42,844 nt of DNA from Myxococcales bacterium UBA5297 (GCA_002408385.1 DHSB01000119.1:34457-77300); one strand, 5' to 3'; numbered from the stretch's first letter, positions 17,502 through 28,727 are shown. The notes: generated by a model not told the origin, from the letters alone. Translations and numbers: made by a program.

Positions 17502-19679
17502 GTGGGCAACTCTCAGACATTCGGCAAGTTTCATCTCGTAGGCAAGCTTGCCACCGGCGGCATGGCCGAAGTCTTCCTGGCCAAGGTCGATGGTCCAGCC
17601 GGTTTTCAGAAGACGCTCGTCCTGAAGCGCATCCTTCCCCACCTCGCTGAGGACGAGCGCTTCGTCGAGATGTTTCTCAACGAGGCGCGCCTCGCCGCCC
17701 GTCTCAACCACCCGAACATCGTTACCATCTTCGAGCTCGGAGAGGAGGAAGACAGCTACTTCATCGCCATGGAGTACATCGACGGCCCGAACCTGCGCAC
17801 CTTGGGCCGCAGCGCGGCCAGGTCCGGCCGCCCCATCCCGGTCGAGCACGCCGCGAAGATCATCTCTCTGGCGTGCGAAGGCCTTGGCTTCGCCCACGAC
17901 TTCGCCGACGACAGTGGCCAACCGCTCAACCTCATCCACCGCGACGTCAGCCCCGACAACATCCTGCTGTCGCGCGCCGGAGGGGTGAAAGTCGTCGACT
18001 TCGGCATCGTGAAGGCAGCAAACCAATCGCACCTGACGCAGACCGGCACTATCAAGGGCAAGCTTTCCTACATGGCACCCGAGCAGGCCCGCGGAATGCC
18101 GCTCGATCGCAGGGCCGACATCTTCTCGCTCGGCGTCGTTCTCTACGAGCTCATCGCGGGGATGAAGCCCTTCGATTCGACGAGCGAGGTCGCCGCACTG
18201 CAGGCCATCCTCTTCGCCCCCCCTGCACCTCTTCTCGAAAAGCGTCCCGACTGTCCCCCTGCGTTGTCGGCCATCATCGAGCGGGCTCTGCAGAAAGACC
18301 GCGAGGATCGCTACTCGGACTGCCGCGCCATGCAGTTGGATCTCGAGCGCTTCCTGATGGAGTGCGGCACTCCGATCGGCGCCTACGATCTGTCGAAGCT
18401 GGTCGCCGAGCTGTCACCGTCCGGCCCGCCGGCATTGCGGACAGCCCCGCCGGGGCCAGCCATCCCCCCGCAACGGGACGCTGCGGCCGCCGCTTCTCCT
18501 CTGCCGCCGCAGGACGCTTCGCCCGACAGCGAGTTGGAGGAGCCCACCGAGCTCAGGCAAGAGCAGGAGTCACCGCCACCGGTCGCCCCCCGCGCCTGCT
18601 CCATTGCGGCTGAGGCGACGCGGCTCAAGTCCAAACCGGCGGACCCACCGTCCCTTGCGCGGCAGGTCCTCGAACATGCCGAGCAAAGGCCCGCCTCCGC
18701 TAGTCGACGAAGCAACAAGCCGGTGCTCATCGGCGTCAGCCTCGGCCTCGCGCTCGCCGTGGCGGCGGCCGGCTACGCACTCTTCGGCGACGAGCTGTCG
18801 ACCGATGCAATGCGCCTCGCCCCCTCACTCGAGCCCACTCCCATCGCCGAGCAGAAAGCCGACACCCCGTCCGCCTTGGCGATCGAGCCGCCGGCGACAC
18901 CTCCGGACACTGGTCGCGCCGCCGCAGCCGAGCCGGAGCCGACCGAAGGAGCGCCTCCGGGCACCGGTTCCACCGCCGCCGCCGCGCCGGAGCCGGTCGA
19001 AGAGGCGCCTCCAGGCACCGGTTCCACCGCCGCAGCCAAGCCGGAGCCGGCCGAAGAAGCGCCTCCGACCGTTGCGAAATCGCCCAAGCCTGACGCAACG
19101 AAGCCAACCTCAGGCAGACCGGGCCGTGGCTCTAGGGGCACCAAGACCGCGTCTTCCCTGCCGACGAACCCGGCCCCTGTCCGCGGACAACCCCTTCGGA
19201 GCGAGCCGGTTGTCGCTCAGGGTCGACTCAGCGAGAAGGATTCACCTCCGGTGGCTGTGCAGAGCGCCACTCTGGTCGTCCGGACGGACCCGCCCTGCCT
19301 GGTCAGCGTTGACGGCACGAACCATGGCACCACACCGGTTCGGCTCGCGGAGCTATCGCCCGGGCCTCACGCCCTGGTGGTCCACAACGCGGCCGAGAAC
19401 CTGGAGCGAAAGCTCACCGTCACCCTCGCGCCCGGCGAAAGCAGAACCGAGACGATCACCTTCGGCACTGCCAAGCTCGTCTTCCGCGTGCGGCCCTGGG
19501 CGCGAGTCGAAATCGACGGCAGGGCGCGCGGGGTGACCCCGCTTCCCGATGGGATCACTGTCTACGAGGGCGAGCACCGGGTGCGCTTGTACAATCCGGA
19601 TTTGAAGAAGGAAGTTATCCGCACGGTATGGATTAGGGCCGGGGAAGACCTGCCCATCAAAGCAGACCTCGAGAGGTAG
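17502..19679 (+). CDS. Transmembrane Ser/Thr protein kinase with C-terminal PEGA domains
   Basis: A 725-residue Hanks-type kinase. Cytoplasmic catalytic domain 9-290: Gly-rich loop [12 protein letters not shown] (14-25), K42, catalytic loop HRDVSPDN (146-153, D148; the Ser-Pro form is common in myxobacterial kinases), DFG167-169 and APE192-194. A Pro/Ala linker (300-405) leads to one TM (407-427). The outer part has an 18-residue tandem repeat (478-522) and then two PEGA domains (about 590-650 and 655-720). Intracellular phosphorylation is thus tied to an envelope-exposed sensor or wall-contact module. The start is GTG17502 with GGAG seven bases upstream. It is divergent from ftsE and convergent with the TPR gene. 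Substrates are unknown. Confidence 0.93.
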   Translation: MGNSQTFGKFHLVGKLATGGMAEVFLAKVDGPAGFQKTLVLKRILPHLAEDERFVEMFLNEARLAARLNHPNIVTIFELGEEEDSYFIAMEYIDGPNLRTLGRSAARSGRPIPVEHAAKIISLACEGLGFAHDFADDSGQPLNLIHRDVSPDNILLSRAGGVKVVDFGIVKAANQSHLTQTGTIKGKLSYMAPEQARGMPLDRRADIFSLGVVLYELIAGMKPFDSTSEVAALQAILFAPPAPLLEKRPDCPPALSAIIERALQKDREDRYSDCRAMQLDLERFLMECGTPIGAYDLSKLVAELSPSGPPALRTAPPGPAIPPQRDAAAAASPLPPQDASPDSELEEPTELRQEQESPPPVAPRACSIAAEATRLKSKPADPPSLARQVLEHAEQRPASASRRSNKPVLIGVSLGLALAVAAAGYALFGDELSTDAMRLAPSLEPTPIAEQKADTPSALAIEPPATPPDTGRAAAAEPEPTEGAPPGTGSTAAAAPEPVEEAPPGTGSTAAAKPEPAEEAPPTVAKSPKPDATKPTSGRPGRGSRGTKTASSLPTNPAPVRGQPLRSEPVVAQGRLSEKDSPPVAVQSATLVVRTDPPCLVSVDGTNHGTTPVRLAELSPGPHALVVHNAAENLERKLTVTLAPGESRTETITFGTAKLVFRVRPWARVEIDGRARGVTPLPDGITVYEGEHRVRLYNPDLKKEVIRTVWIRAGEDLPIKADLER
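18933..19067 (+). repeat. 54-bp tandem repeat inside the kinase gene
   Basis: Two full copies and one half copy of a 54-bp unit encode [22 protein letters not shown] 18-residue repeats, starting at 18933, 18987 and 19041. They form part of the extracytoplasmic Pro/Ala-rich stalk between TM and PEGA domains. Copy number is likely to vary between strains. Confidence 0.8.
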
Positions 19680-19937
19680 CAAGACCCCACGCCAGTTCAC
19701 CGTTCGCCGCCACCCGGCAAAGGCTCACCACCGCGCCCGAGAGCGCCACGCGCGCTGTCGAGCACTCTCAGCATCGACAGCGCCGCGGCTCGTGACGTGG
19801 GCGCCGGCTGCGAAGCCGACTGCCACCGGAACCCTCTCGCAGACCAACTTGTTGGCCCGAAGGAGCGCAAGCTCAGAAGACGGTCGTGTCGCCCGCGCTC
19901 GTGGTCGACGGATTACAGGGGTGCAGCCCGCCGCCGG

Positions 19938-20945
19938 TCAGTCAAAGGGGTCAAAAGGGTCGCGCTCGCTTTCATCACGCCTCGCCGGCGCCGCCGCCGG
20001 CTCCAGCTCAGGAGTGCTGTCCACCTGCGAGTTCGAGGATGACTCGGTCGATGGGCCGCCTGCCAGGAACGAGATGATTCCGCCGACGACGGCGGTCCCG
20101 GCCGCTCCGAAGAGGATGTTGGCGGTGAGCGCCTGCCCTTGGGCTGCATCGAGCCTGCTCGCGGCATCGCTCTGGAAATGGGCGTCTTCGGCCTCAGCCG
20201 CCGTACTCGATGAGCGCGCGCCGAAAAAGGCGCCGCTGCCGGCGAGCACCGCGCCGGCGCCAACCAGGACGTATGCGAGCACACGACCTGAAGTCGTGTA
20301 GGTCTCCACCTGGCTTGGAGACCGGCCGCTGATCGCTTCCGCGGGAACCGGCTCGGAATGGGCGAGAAGCACCCGCGCCCTCTCCTCACCCGAGGGTGGC
20401 GCGACTTCGGCCTTCCTCCCCTGGTCCGACTCGGGAGGGTGGACGGCGGACGACACCCCGGCCGACCGAGCGAGATTCGGATCGGAGGCCGGCGCGGGCT
20501 TCTCCGCGGGCGCGGAAGGCGTCGAAGCTACCGGTGGCTCGGCGGGGGCCATGGCGACTGGCGGAGGCACGATTGGAATGGTCGCGAGGACTTGGTCGCG
20601 GGCGCTCTCGAAGACGACGGCGACCTTGGGCGAGACCTTCGCCGGAAGCTCGAGCTTCGGATCGAGCCGCAGGGCAGTCATGAAGTCAGCCCGGGCTCCT
20701 TCTTCGTCGCCGAGCTCCATGCGGATGTACCCGAGCCACAGTCCGATTTGGATCTTGTCGAACCGCGCGTTGTTCTCGAGGCTCGCCGCTTTCTTGAGCT
20801 GCTCGAGCGCCGCCTCGTATTCGAAGTCAAGGTAGAGGTCGATACCCGCCTGGAGATACGGGTTCGTGCTGTTGGCGAGGGCCGGCGCACCCGACACCGC
20901 GGTGACGATTGCCGTCGCCAGCACCAGGCAGCGTGCGGTTGTCAT
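19938..20945 (-). CDS. TPR envelope protein with C-terminal membrane hairpin
   Basis: A 335-residue exported protein. Residues 1-24 are a signal peptide (PALA). Residues 29-97 contain about two TPR units (YLQAGIDLYLDFEYEAALEQ; RMELGDEEGARADFMTALRL). Residues 125-215 are a Pro/Ala-rich linker. Two hydrophobic helices (221-243 and 272-295) flank a polar 28-residue loop, then comes an acidic tail. The hairpin, with GAVLAGSGAFFG, parallels that of the PEGA protein at 10312-11850. I chose the ATG at 20945 because AGGAGG lies eight bases upstream. The gene converges on the kinase and is divergent from the Cys-rich lipoprotein. The TPRs suggest a protein-binding scaffold; the partner is unknown. Confidence 0.82.
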   Translation of the reverse strand: MTTARCLVLATAIVTAVSGAPALANSTNPYLQAGIDLYLDFEYEAALEQLKKAASLENNARFDKIQIGLWLGYIRMELGDEEGARADFMTALRLDPKLELPAKVSPKVAVVFESARDQVLATIPIVPPPVAMAPAEPPVASTPSAPAEKPAPASDPNLARSAGVSSAVHPPESDQGRKAEVAPPSGEERARVLLAHSEPVPAEAISGRSPSQVETYTTSGRVLAYVLVGAGAVLAGSGAFFGARSSSTAAEAEDAHFQSDAASRLDAAQGQALTANILFGAAGTAVVGGIISFLAGGPSTESSSNSQVDSTPELEPAAAPARRDESERDPFDPFD

Positions 20946-21361
20946 GTCGTGTCCCTCCTGTGTCTTTCCCTCTGAGCACCGGCGAGCGGCGTCATCGCCG
21001 AGCGTCGGGCTTCGTGCTCTGCCAGTGCGTCCATCGCCCTCGGACAGCAGTGCGAACAGCTCCCGAAGGCCATCATCCACGAATTCGCATGACTCGTCAG
21101 TCTAAGCGAAGCGCCAGGACTACAACCAGTTTGCTCGACTTTCGAGGGGAATGCATTGCCGCTATCGCCCGCAACTCGCGCGATCGAAGCGATCGCCTTT
21201 CCGACCTTCGCCGAAGTCCTCTTGCCCGAGCCGAGATGTGCCCGCGCACGGAGCCATCGTCCTCATGACTGATTGCAGAGATGTACCGAGTTTAGTTGAA
21301 GCTGGGTGCATTCGAATCGGCCTACAGTAGGACGTCAATTCCCCCGTGCCACGGAGACGCC
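20946..21361. other. 416-bp divergent noncoding region
   Basis: I see no gene here. Near the Cys-rich gene it is visibly less GC-rich than the surroundings. TTGAAG (21296-21301) and TACAGT (21323-21328) resemble -35 and -10 elements, but the 21-base spacer is too long for a standard promoter. Confidence 0.5.
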
Positions 21362-24300
21362 ATGGCGAAGAGGTCAGCCTGTTGTCGTTGGACACTGAAT
21401 TCGACCGTTCCTCTGGCCTTGCTGGCGCTCCTGCTGGCAGGCTGCTCTTCAGAAGTCCCCGCCGAGCACACACCCGGCGTAGACGCCGCGATCGTGCCCT
21501 GCGCGGGAAGCTGTGCCGATGGGCAGGTGTGCATCGCCGATCATTGCTACGACGAGAACTGCGCGGCCAAAAACTGCCGGGAGACGCAGGCTTGCGTCGA
21601 GAACGAGTGCGTCGCCCGAGCGTGCCTGACCGTTGACTGTCCCGAGAACGAACGGTGCGTCGAGGGGCTCTGCTATCCGGACGACTGCGCGAGCTCGAGT
21701 TGCCAGCCCGACGAAGTCTGCATCGGAGGCACCTGCCAGGTCGTCGACTGTGTCGGCGTAAGCTGCACCGGCACCGACGTGTGCATCAAGGGCGACTGTT
21801 ATCCGACCAGTTGCCAGGACGAGACCTGCGCGGCCGGCGAGGTCTGCGTCGAGGGCGAATGCACCGACCGGCGCTGCGTTGGAATCACCTGCGAAGGTGG
21901 GCACCTCTGCGTCGCAGGTAGCTGCTCCGGATGCCCAGACGATGAGTACGAGCAAGACGGTGAATGCCTGCCACGCGGGGATCTCGGCGCCGCCTGCACG
22001 CAGAACCTCGCTTGCCTTTCCGACTGGTGCGTCGAGGGACTGTGCTGCGACACCGAGTGCGCGGGGCCCTGCCGAAGCTGCGCGATGACCCCCGGCACCT
22101 GTCTCGACCGCCCAGCCGGCTTCCCCGACCCGGCCTGCGGCGCCTTCGTCTGCGAAGAGGGCGGCACCTGCGCCACCGTCTGCACCGGGCCCGAGCAGTG
22201 TCATGCGGACGCCTTCTGCAACGGCAACACCACCTGCGAGGCTGCCCGCGAGGACGGCACCTCGTGCCTCGCTTCGCAGGAGTGCGCAAGCGGCCACTGC
22301 GTCGACGGCTTCTGCTGCGAGACCGGCTGCGACGAGCCCTGCGACTCCTGTGGCCAGGCGGGCCGTGAGGGCACCTGCGAGCCGATGACCGAAGGCAGCG
22401 TGGGAGACCCCGCCTGCGGGGCCTACCTCTGCGACGGCCAGACGGCGACGTGCCCGACCAGTTGCGAGACGAACCCGCAGTGCGCGATCACCCACTACTG
22501 CACCGAGGCCGGTGTCTGTTCGCCCCAGTTGGTCGACGGCGAGAGTTGCGCTGTGGCGGCCGAGTGCGTCAGCGGCCACTGCGTCGACGGGGTCTGCTGT
22601 GATTCGGCCTGCGAAGGCTCCTGCGACGCCTGCAACCTGGCCGGCACCGAGGGAGTCTGCTCCCTCGCTCCGGCCGGCAGCGCGGGCTCACCCTCTTGCT
22701 CTCCGTACTTCTGCCCCGGTGAGTCTGCGGCCTGCGCGACTGTCTGCGCCTCGAGTGCAGATTGCGCGAGGGACTACTTCTGCTCGATGCGCACGCCTAC
22801 CGAGGGCACCTGCGAGCCCGCGACAGACCTCGGCGAGCCCTGCAGTGCATTAACGGCCGCTTGCTCCAGCGGCCACTGCGCCGACGGGGTCTGCTGCGAC
22901 ACGGCGTGTGATGACGCTTGCGCCTCCTGCAATCAGCCCGCGCTGCGACCGGGGCATTGTTCGCCGCTGATCGCGGGGAGTGCGGGCGATCCGTCCTGCC
23001 GCCCTTTCCTCTGCGACGGCAGTAGCCAGAGCTGCCCGAGCACCTGCGACTCGGACGCCGATTGCGTGAGCACCCATTACTGCGACACACGCGACCCCAC
23101 AACCTGCAGAGAGAAGCGAGCCAACGGCACCACCTGCTCCGCCGACAACCGCTGCCTGAGCGGCCACTGCGTCGACGGGGTCTGCTGCGACACGGCCTGC
23201 GAAGGTGCCTGCGATGCCTGCAATCTGAGCGCTTCGGAGGGAACCTGCTCCCTGGCCCCGGACGGCAGCGCGGGCTCGCCCTCGTGCTCTCCCTATCTTT
23301 GCCCGGGCAACTCCGCGACTTGTGCGACGGCCTGCAGGTCGAACGCAGACTGCGCGAGCGGCCACTTCTGCTCGATGCGCTCGACCGAAATCGGCACCTG
23401 CGAGGCCCTGCTCGAGAACGGCCTGCGCTGCGCCGCGGATGCCGAGTGCGTCAGCGGCCACTGCGCCGACGGGGTCTGCTGCGACACCGCCTGCGACGGC
23501 GCCTGCGACTCCTGCAACCAGGCCAGCACTCGGCCTGGGCATTGTTCGCCGGTGCCCGCGGGCAGCCCGGGCGATCCGGCCTGCGCTCCCTACCTCTGCG
23601 ACGGAAGCCTGCTGGCTTGCCCGCGTGAATGCTCATCGAACGCAGACTGCATAGACGGCCACTGGTGCACCGATATGAGACCCAGCCGTTGCGAGGAGAA
23701 GAGGCCCAACGGCAGTGCCTGCACCGTCGACGCGAGCTGCCAAAGCGGCCACTGCGTCGACGGGGTCTGCTGCGACTCGAGCTGCGACGGAAGCTGCAAC
23801 GCCTGCAACCTGGCCGGCTTGGAGGGCAGGTGCTCCCTCGCGCCCGCAGGAGCCATCGGTAACCCGCCGTGTGAGCCTCTTGTTTGCTCGGGCACCGCTT
23901 CGGTCTGCCCGCTCGCCTGTTCCTCCGACGCCAACTGCGCAAGCGGCTTCTGGTGCGACACGCGCGATGGGAGTTGTAGAGAGCAATCCGCCGACGGCGT
24001 CGCCTGCACTGCGGACAACCGCTGCCTGAGCGGCCACTGCGTCGACGGGGTCTGCTGCGACACGGCCTGCGACGGCGCCTGCGACTCCTGCAATCAGCCC
24101 GCGCTGCGACCGGGGCATTGTGCCGCGCTGCCCGCGGGTAGCCCGGGCGATCCGTCCTGCACTCCGTACCTCTGTGATGGCTCCCTGACCAAGTGCCCGC
24201 GCGAGTGCTCATCGAACGCAGACTGCATAGCCAGCCATTGGTGCCCCCCTTTCAGGCCCAGCCACTGCGAAGAGAAGATGCCCGACGGCAGTGCGTGTAC

Positions 24301-25150
24301 CGCTGACGCGAGCTGCCAGAGCGGCCACTGCGTCGACGGGGTCTGCTGCGACACAGCCTGCGACGGAAGCTGCAACGCCTGCAACCTGGCCGGCTCGTTG
24401 GGTCGCTGCGCCCTCGTCCCCGCCGGGTCCGCGGGCGAGCCGGCCTGCGAGCCCTTCGCCTGCTCAGGCAGCTCGTCGGCCTGCCCGACAGCGTGCAACT
24501 CGGACACGACCTGCGCCGCCGGCTTCTGGTGCAATGGCACCCCCGAGCCGAACGAATGCATGCCGAAGCTCAGAAACAGCGCCTCCTGCATCGCCCACAA
24601 CCGCTGCCTGAGCGGCCACTGCGTCGAAGGGGTCTGCTGCGACTCGGCCTGCGAAGGACCCTGCAATTCCTGCAGGACGTTGGGCTACGAGGGAACCTGC
24701 CGCAACGTGGGAATGGGTGGCCTGGGAGAGCCGTCCTGTGCGCCGTACCGCTGCGCAAGTGGCTCGGCCCAGTGCGCGACGAGATGTACGGTCACCTCCG
24801 AGTGCCGCTCGCCCGCGTCGTGCATCGACAACGCCTGCGTCCTATTCAGCGCAACCAAGTGCACCATCGCGGGTGAAACCTACGCTCAAGGGGCCACCAA
24901 TCCGCTCAATGACTGCCAGCACTGCGACGCCTATCTGACCAGAACCGACTGGAGCGACAGAAGCGCAGGCACGAGCTGCAATCACGGCTTGGGAAGCTGC
25001 GATGGCCGCGGCCGCTGTCTGCCGTATCCCTGCTTCGGGACCTGCGGTTCAGCCGAATGCACCGGCCAGCCCTGTGGGAACGGATGTATCTGCTCGGCAG
25101 GCCAGTGCGTTTCCCCGAGTAATCCATCCATCTTCTGTGCCCAGTTCTAA
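21362..25150 (+). CDS. Giant Cys-rich modular lipoprotein
   Basis: A 1262-residue surface-type lipoprotein with the lipobox LLAG-C (signal about 14-28). Residues 38-185 carry about six short units of the form CxxxxCxxxxxCVxxxC, EGF-like in size. From residue 220 to about 1167, ten modules of 90-99 residues follow. Each has the core SGHCVDGVCCDTACDGxCxxC and about 16 Cys; the first and last are divergent. All these Cys should form disulphides in an oxidising compartment. No enzymatic motif is visible. An adhesive, structural or receptor role is likely. The start is ATG21362 with GGAG just upstream. A GC hairpin follows the gene. Similar repeats occur in Myxococcota proteins annotated only as Cys-rich or hypothetical. 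Confidence 0.88.
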   Translation: MAKRSACCRWTLNSTVPLALLALLLAGCSSEVPAEHTPGVDAAIVPCAGSCADGQVCIADHCYDENCAAKNCRETQACVENECVARACLTVDCPENERCVEGLCYPDDCASSSCQPDEVCIGGTCQVVDCVGVSCTGTDVCIKGDCYPTSCQDETCAAGEVCVEGECTDRRCVGITCEGGHLCVAGSCSGCPDDEYEQDGECLPRGDLGAACTQNLACLSDWCVEGLCCDTECAGPCRSCAMTPGTCLDRPAGFPDPACGAFVCEEGGTCATVCTGPEQCHADAFCNGNTTCEAAREDGTSCLASQECASGHCVDGFCCETGCDEPCDSCGQAGREGTCEPMTEGSVGDPACGAYLCDGQTATCPTSCETNPQCAITHYCTEAGVCSPQLVDGESCAVAAECVSGHCVDGVCCDSACEGSCDACNLAGTEGVCSLAPAGSAGSPSCSPYFCPGESAACATVCASSADCARDYFCSMRTPTEGTCEPATDLGEPCSALTAACSSGHCADGVCCDTACDDACASCNQPALRPGHCSPLIAGSAGDPSCRPFLCDGSSQSCPSTCDSDADCVSTHYCDTRDPTTCREKRANGTTCSADNRCLSGHCVDGVCCDTACEGACDACNLSASEGTCSLAPDGSAGSPSCSPYLCPGNSATCATACRSNADCASGHFCSMRSTEIGTCEALLENGLRCAADAECVSGHCADGVCCDTACDGACDSCNQASTRPGHCSPVPAGSPGDPACAPYLCDGSLLACPRECSSNADCIDGHWCTDMRPSRCEEKRPNGSACTVDASCQSGHCVDGVCCDSSCDGSCNACNLAGLEGRCSLAPAGAIGNPPCEPLVCSGTASVCPLACSSDANCASGFWCDTRDGSCREQSADGVACTADNRCLSGHCVDGVCCDTACDGACDSCNQPALRPGHCAALPAGSPGDPSCTPYLCDGSLTKCPRECSSNADCIASHWCPPFRPSHCEEKMPDGSACTADASCQSGHCVDGVCCDTACDGSCNACNLAGSLGRCALVPAGSAGEPACEPFACSGSSSACPTACNSDTTCAAGFWCNGTPEPNECMPKLRNSASCIAHNRCLSGHCVEGVCCDSACEGPCNSCRTLGYEGTCRNVGMGGLGEPSCAPYRCASGSAQCATRCTVTSECRSPASCIDNACVLFSATKCTIAGETYAQGATNPLNDCQHCDAYLTRTDWSDRSAGTSCNHGLGSCDGRGRCLPYPCFGTCGSAECTGQPCGNGCICSAGQCVSPSNPSIFCAQF
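22019..24862 (+). repeat. Ten tandem ~291-bp Cys-rich modules
   Basis: The SGHC codon block (or its first-module equivalent SDWC) starts at 22019, 22289, 22571, 22868, 23159, 23453, 23744, 24029, 24320 and 24611. The steps are 270, 282, 297, 291, 294, 291, 285, 291 and 291 bp. From the third module, two subtypes alternate: one with CNLAG and SLAPAGS, the other with CNQ, RPGHC and LCDGS. Long exact matches between distant modules (36 bp and 59 bp) show recombination inside the array. Confidence 0.93.
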
Positions 25151-25191
25151 AGCCTGACGCCTCGGAACGAAGGCGCGAGGCATAGCCCAGC

Positions 25192-25217
25192 GCCCCCGGC
25201 CGGAAGAGGCCGGGGGC
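25192..25217 (+). terminator. GC hairpin after the Cys-rich gene
   Basis: A perfect 10-bp stem GCCCCCGGCC/GGCCGGGGGC has a GGAAGA loop and begins 41 bases after the stop codon. There is no T-tract. Confidence 0.5.
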
Positions 25218-25329
25218 CGAGAACCCGGGTTCAGCGGGCTTGGCGCAGAGGATTCTTTCGCCGCCTCCTCGAACCGAAGAAACCTTGCCCATCCCCGCCG
25301 CCGACCCTCCGCCCGTCGTCGGCGCGGGC

Positions 25330-25357
25330 TTCAAAGCCGGGGCATCCGAGATACACT
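25330..25357 (+). promoter_or_regulatory. Candidate promoter giving a leaderless mRNA
   Basis: TTCAAA (25330-25335) and TACACT (25352-25357) are separated by 16 bases. The predicted start (about 25364) coincides with the ATG at 25365, which has no ribosome-binding site. The next gene may therefore be translated from a leaderless message. Confidence 0.4.
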
Positions 25358-25364
25358 GTTCGCC

Positions 25365-26606
25365 ATGCGCACCTCTCTGCTGCTTGCGCCCCTGACCATC
25401 TGCTGCTGTTTCGCCATCGCCTGCCCGATGCCCGAGGTCGACCTCGCGGGAAAGGCCTGCGACTCGGACCACCCGTGCGAAGAGGGGTTCGAGTGCAACG
25501 GAGGTGTCTGCCAAACGCCCGGGACAGCCGAACCGGACGCGGGCTTGGTCCCGGATGCCGGACTCGGCGAATCCTGTTCAGGCAGCCACCTGCGCTGCAT
25601 CGACGGCGCGCTCCAGGCCTGCCACCAAGGCAGCCTGGTTCTCCTCGACGACTGCAGCCGGCTCGGGCTCGGCTGCGACCCGGTGCGCGGCTGCCTCACC
25701 CGCTGCAGCAGTGAGCAACCTTGCGCGCCCGGCGAATCCTGCGACGAGGCGAGCGGACTGTGCGTCAAGCAGCCCGCGTGCGCGACGACGGCCGACTGCT
25801 CGGGTGAAGAGCGAAGCTGTGTCCATGGCGCCTGTCTGTCGGCGCCTCCGGGCGGCACCGTCATCGAGAGCGGCACCGAGGTCGCCGCCGATCTCTCCTG
25901 CTACCTCGAACCGTCGGCGACCACGCCCGGCCCGACCGTCCGGCTCAAGGGCTACCTGGCCAGTCCGGCCGGTACACCGACTGAGCGCACCGTCGGCTAC
26001 ACGCTGAAGGTGTTCCTCGCCGACGACCTCCACCGCGACCCTTCCGAAGCACAGCCGCTGGCCGAGACGGTGATCAGCCTCGCGATGATCGGCGACAGCG
26101 AGGCCGGCGCCTTCGACCTCGAGACCATCCCCACCGGCGTCGAGCTCGTCGCCTTTTCCGAGGGCGATGAAGGCCTGCCCACCTGGCACTACTTCGACGT
26201 GCAGGCCGCCCTCGCCCAGGACGGAGTCGTCGAGCCGTTCGTGCTGTTCTCCTACGATCAACGCCTCTGGGGAACCTTGACCGAAGGCGCGGGCCAGACT
26301 CCTCTCGCGGGCCGCGCAGGCGTCGACGGGCAGGCCTACGACTGCCACACGCCGTCGCTGCGCATCCAGGGAGCGACCGCCGCGCTCAGCACCTTGACCC
26401 CGGCTTTCTACAGCCATCCGGGCTTGGTCGGCGTCGATGCCGAGGCGAGCGCAACGACCGACACTGGCCGCTTCTTCTTCTTCGACGTTCCCGCCACCAC
26501 CTTGACCGCGGTCGTGGGCAGCGGCGACCCGCTCGCGGCGGCCACGAAGCAGATCCGCACCTTCCCCAACTCGATCACCGTCTTCGCGATCCAGCCAGTG
26601 CGCTAA
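25365..26606 (+). CDS. Cys-containing lipoprotein, 413 residues
   Basis: A predicted lipoprotein with signal segment 1-19 and lipidated Cys at about 20 (FAIAC). Residues 32-49 hold a knot with the spacing CDSDHPCEEGFECNGGVC, as in the small lipoprotein at 9995. An Asp-Ala-Gly linker follows (PDAGLVPDAG, 56-65), then a second Cys-rich part (70-165). Residues 170-413 contain almost no Cys and look like beta-rich domains (for example VRLKGYLASPAG...TVGYTLKVFLADD), perhaps carboxypeptidase-regulatory or carbohydrate-binding-like. I do not recognise a family. There is no catalytic motif. It lies 214 bases after the giant Cys-rich lipoprotein, on the same strand but beyond a hairpin and with its own candidate promoter. 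A surface role is inferred. Confidence 0.82.
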   Translation: MRTSLLLAPLTICCCFAIACPMPEVDLAGKACDSDHPCEEGFECNGGVCQTPGTAEPDAGLVPDAGLGESCSGSHLRCIDGALQACHQGSLVLLDDCSRLGLGCDPVRGCLTRCSSEQPCAPGESCDEASGLCVKQPACATTADCSGEERSCVHGACLSAPPGGTVIESGTEVAADLSCYLEPSATTPGPTVRLKGYLASPAGTPTERTVGYTLKVFLADDLHRDPSEAQPLAETVISLAMIGDSEAGAFDLETIPTGVELVAFSEGDEGLPTWHYFDVQAALAQDGVVEPFVLFSYDQRLWGTLTEGAGQTPLAGRAGVDGQAYDCHTPSLRIQGATAALSTLTPAFYSHPGLVGVDAEASATTDTGRFFFFDVPATTLTAVVGSGDPLAAATKQIRTFPNSITVFAIQPVR

Positions 26607-27048
26607 TCCATCGGGCCGAGGCGCACCTCGCCCTCCGCCCCCGCGCGACTGATGCCGCGGCGGGTAGCGCGCACGCCCGGGCGTGCGCGCGCGTGGCTCA
26701 AAGCCTGCGCGATGCCAGGCGGTTGACCGTTCCTACAGTGCCCGACCATCCGGGAACGCTTCGCCCCTTCGGCTAGCTGAAGAATAGGGCCGTGCTCGGA
26801 TGACGCAGGGAATGCTTCGCCAGGCACTGGGGATCTATAGTCCAGCGCCCCGAAGCCCCCGGAGCCGCGAGCGCCTGCGCGCCGATGCCTGTCGCACGCC
26901 CACTTGCTCAAGTGAGCGCATACACGCACGCTTGCTCGGTTCGTCGTCGGCGCACGCTGCTGGGCGAGGGTTGTGAGAAGAAGAGCGAGCAGCAACTCGA
27001 TAGGGTCAAGGCGAGCCGGGGCTGGAGTGCCCTGAGCAGGAGCAAGCA
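26607..27048. other. Noncoding region before the small membrane gene
   Basis: I see no gene here. It contains the perfect palindrome at 26667-26690 and a TATAGT hexamer at 26836-26841, without a clear -35 partner. Confidence 0.6.
26667..26690. terminator. Perfect 24-bp GC palindrome
   Basis: The 12-base arm GCGCGCACGCCC is followed directly by its complement with no spacer, starting 60 bases after the stop codon of the 413-residue lipoprotein. It could act as a terminator stem in RNA or as a protein-binding site in DNA. There is no T-tract. Confidence 0.35.
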
Positions 27049-27273
27049 ATGGCCAAGCAACGCAGCAAGCGGAAGAAGAAGTCAGGCTCGGGCCCCTCGA
27101 GCGGCGCCGAGAGCAGCGGCGGTGGGCTGATGATGTCGCTGCGCGGCGGCTTCAAGAACGTCGCGACCGGCAACCCCAAGAAGGCCAAGGGCACCACTGG
27201 CAAGGTCTGGGACGTCATCTTCTGGGTGCTGTTGGCGGCTGCAGCGGTGTTCTTCATGGCTCGGAGGTTCTAG
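27049..27273 (+). CDS. Small basic single-pass membrane protein
   Basis: A 74-residue protein with a very basic, Ser/Gly-rich N-terminal half (KQRSKRKKKSGSG) and one TM at about 54-70 (VIFWVLLAAAAVFFM), ending in ARRF. The ATG has AGGAG about eight bases upstream, and codon use matches the neighbours, so I take it as a real gene despite its size. The positive-inside rule puts the N-terminus in the cytoplasm, where the Lys/Arg stretch could touch nucleic acid or membrane lipid. It converges on the kinase gene. I do not recognise the family. Confidence 0.7.
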   Translation: MAKQRSKRKKKSGSGPSSGAESSGGGLMMSLRGGFKNVATGNPKKAKGTTGKVWDVIFWVLLAAAAVFFMARRF

Positions 27274-27335
27274 TCCCGAAGGCGGTCGGCGAGGCCGGTT
27301 CGATTCAGGCTGTCTGTCGGCGAAGGGCCGCCGCC

Positions 27336-28727
<1,392 letters not shown>

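Noticed and set aside
21362..25150. The regularly spaced ~291-bp repeats as a CRISPR array
   Set aside because: The repeats are in frame inside a lipoprotein gene, the unit is far too long, and there are no unique spacers or cas genes.
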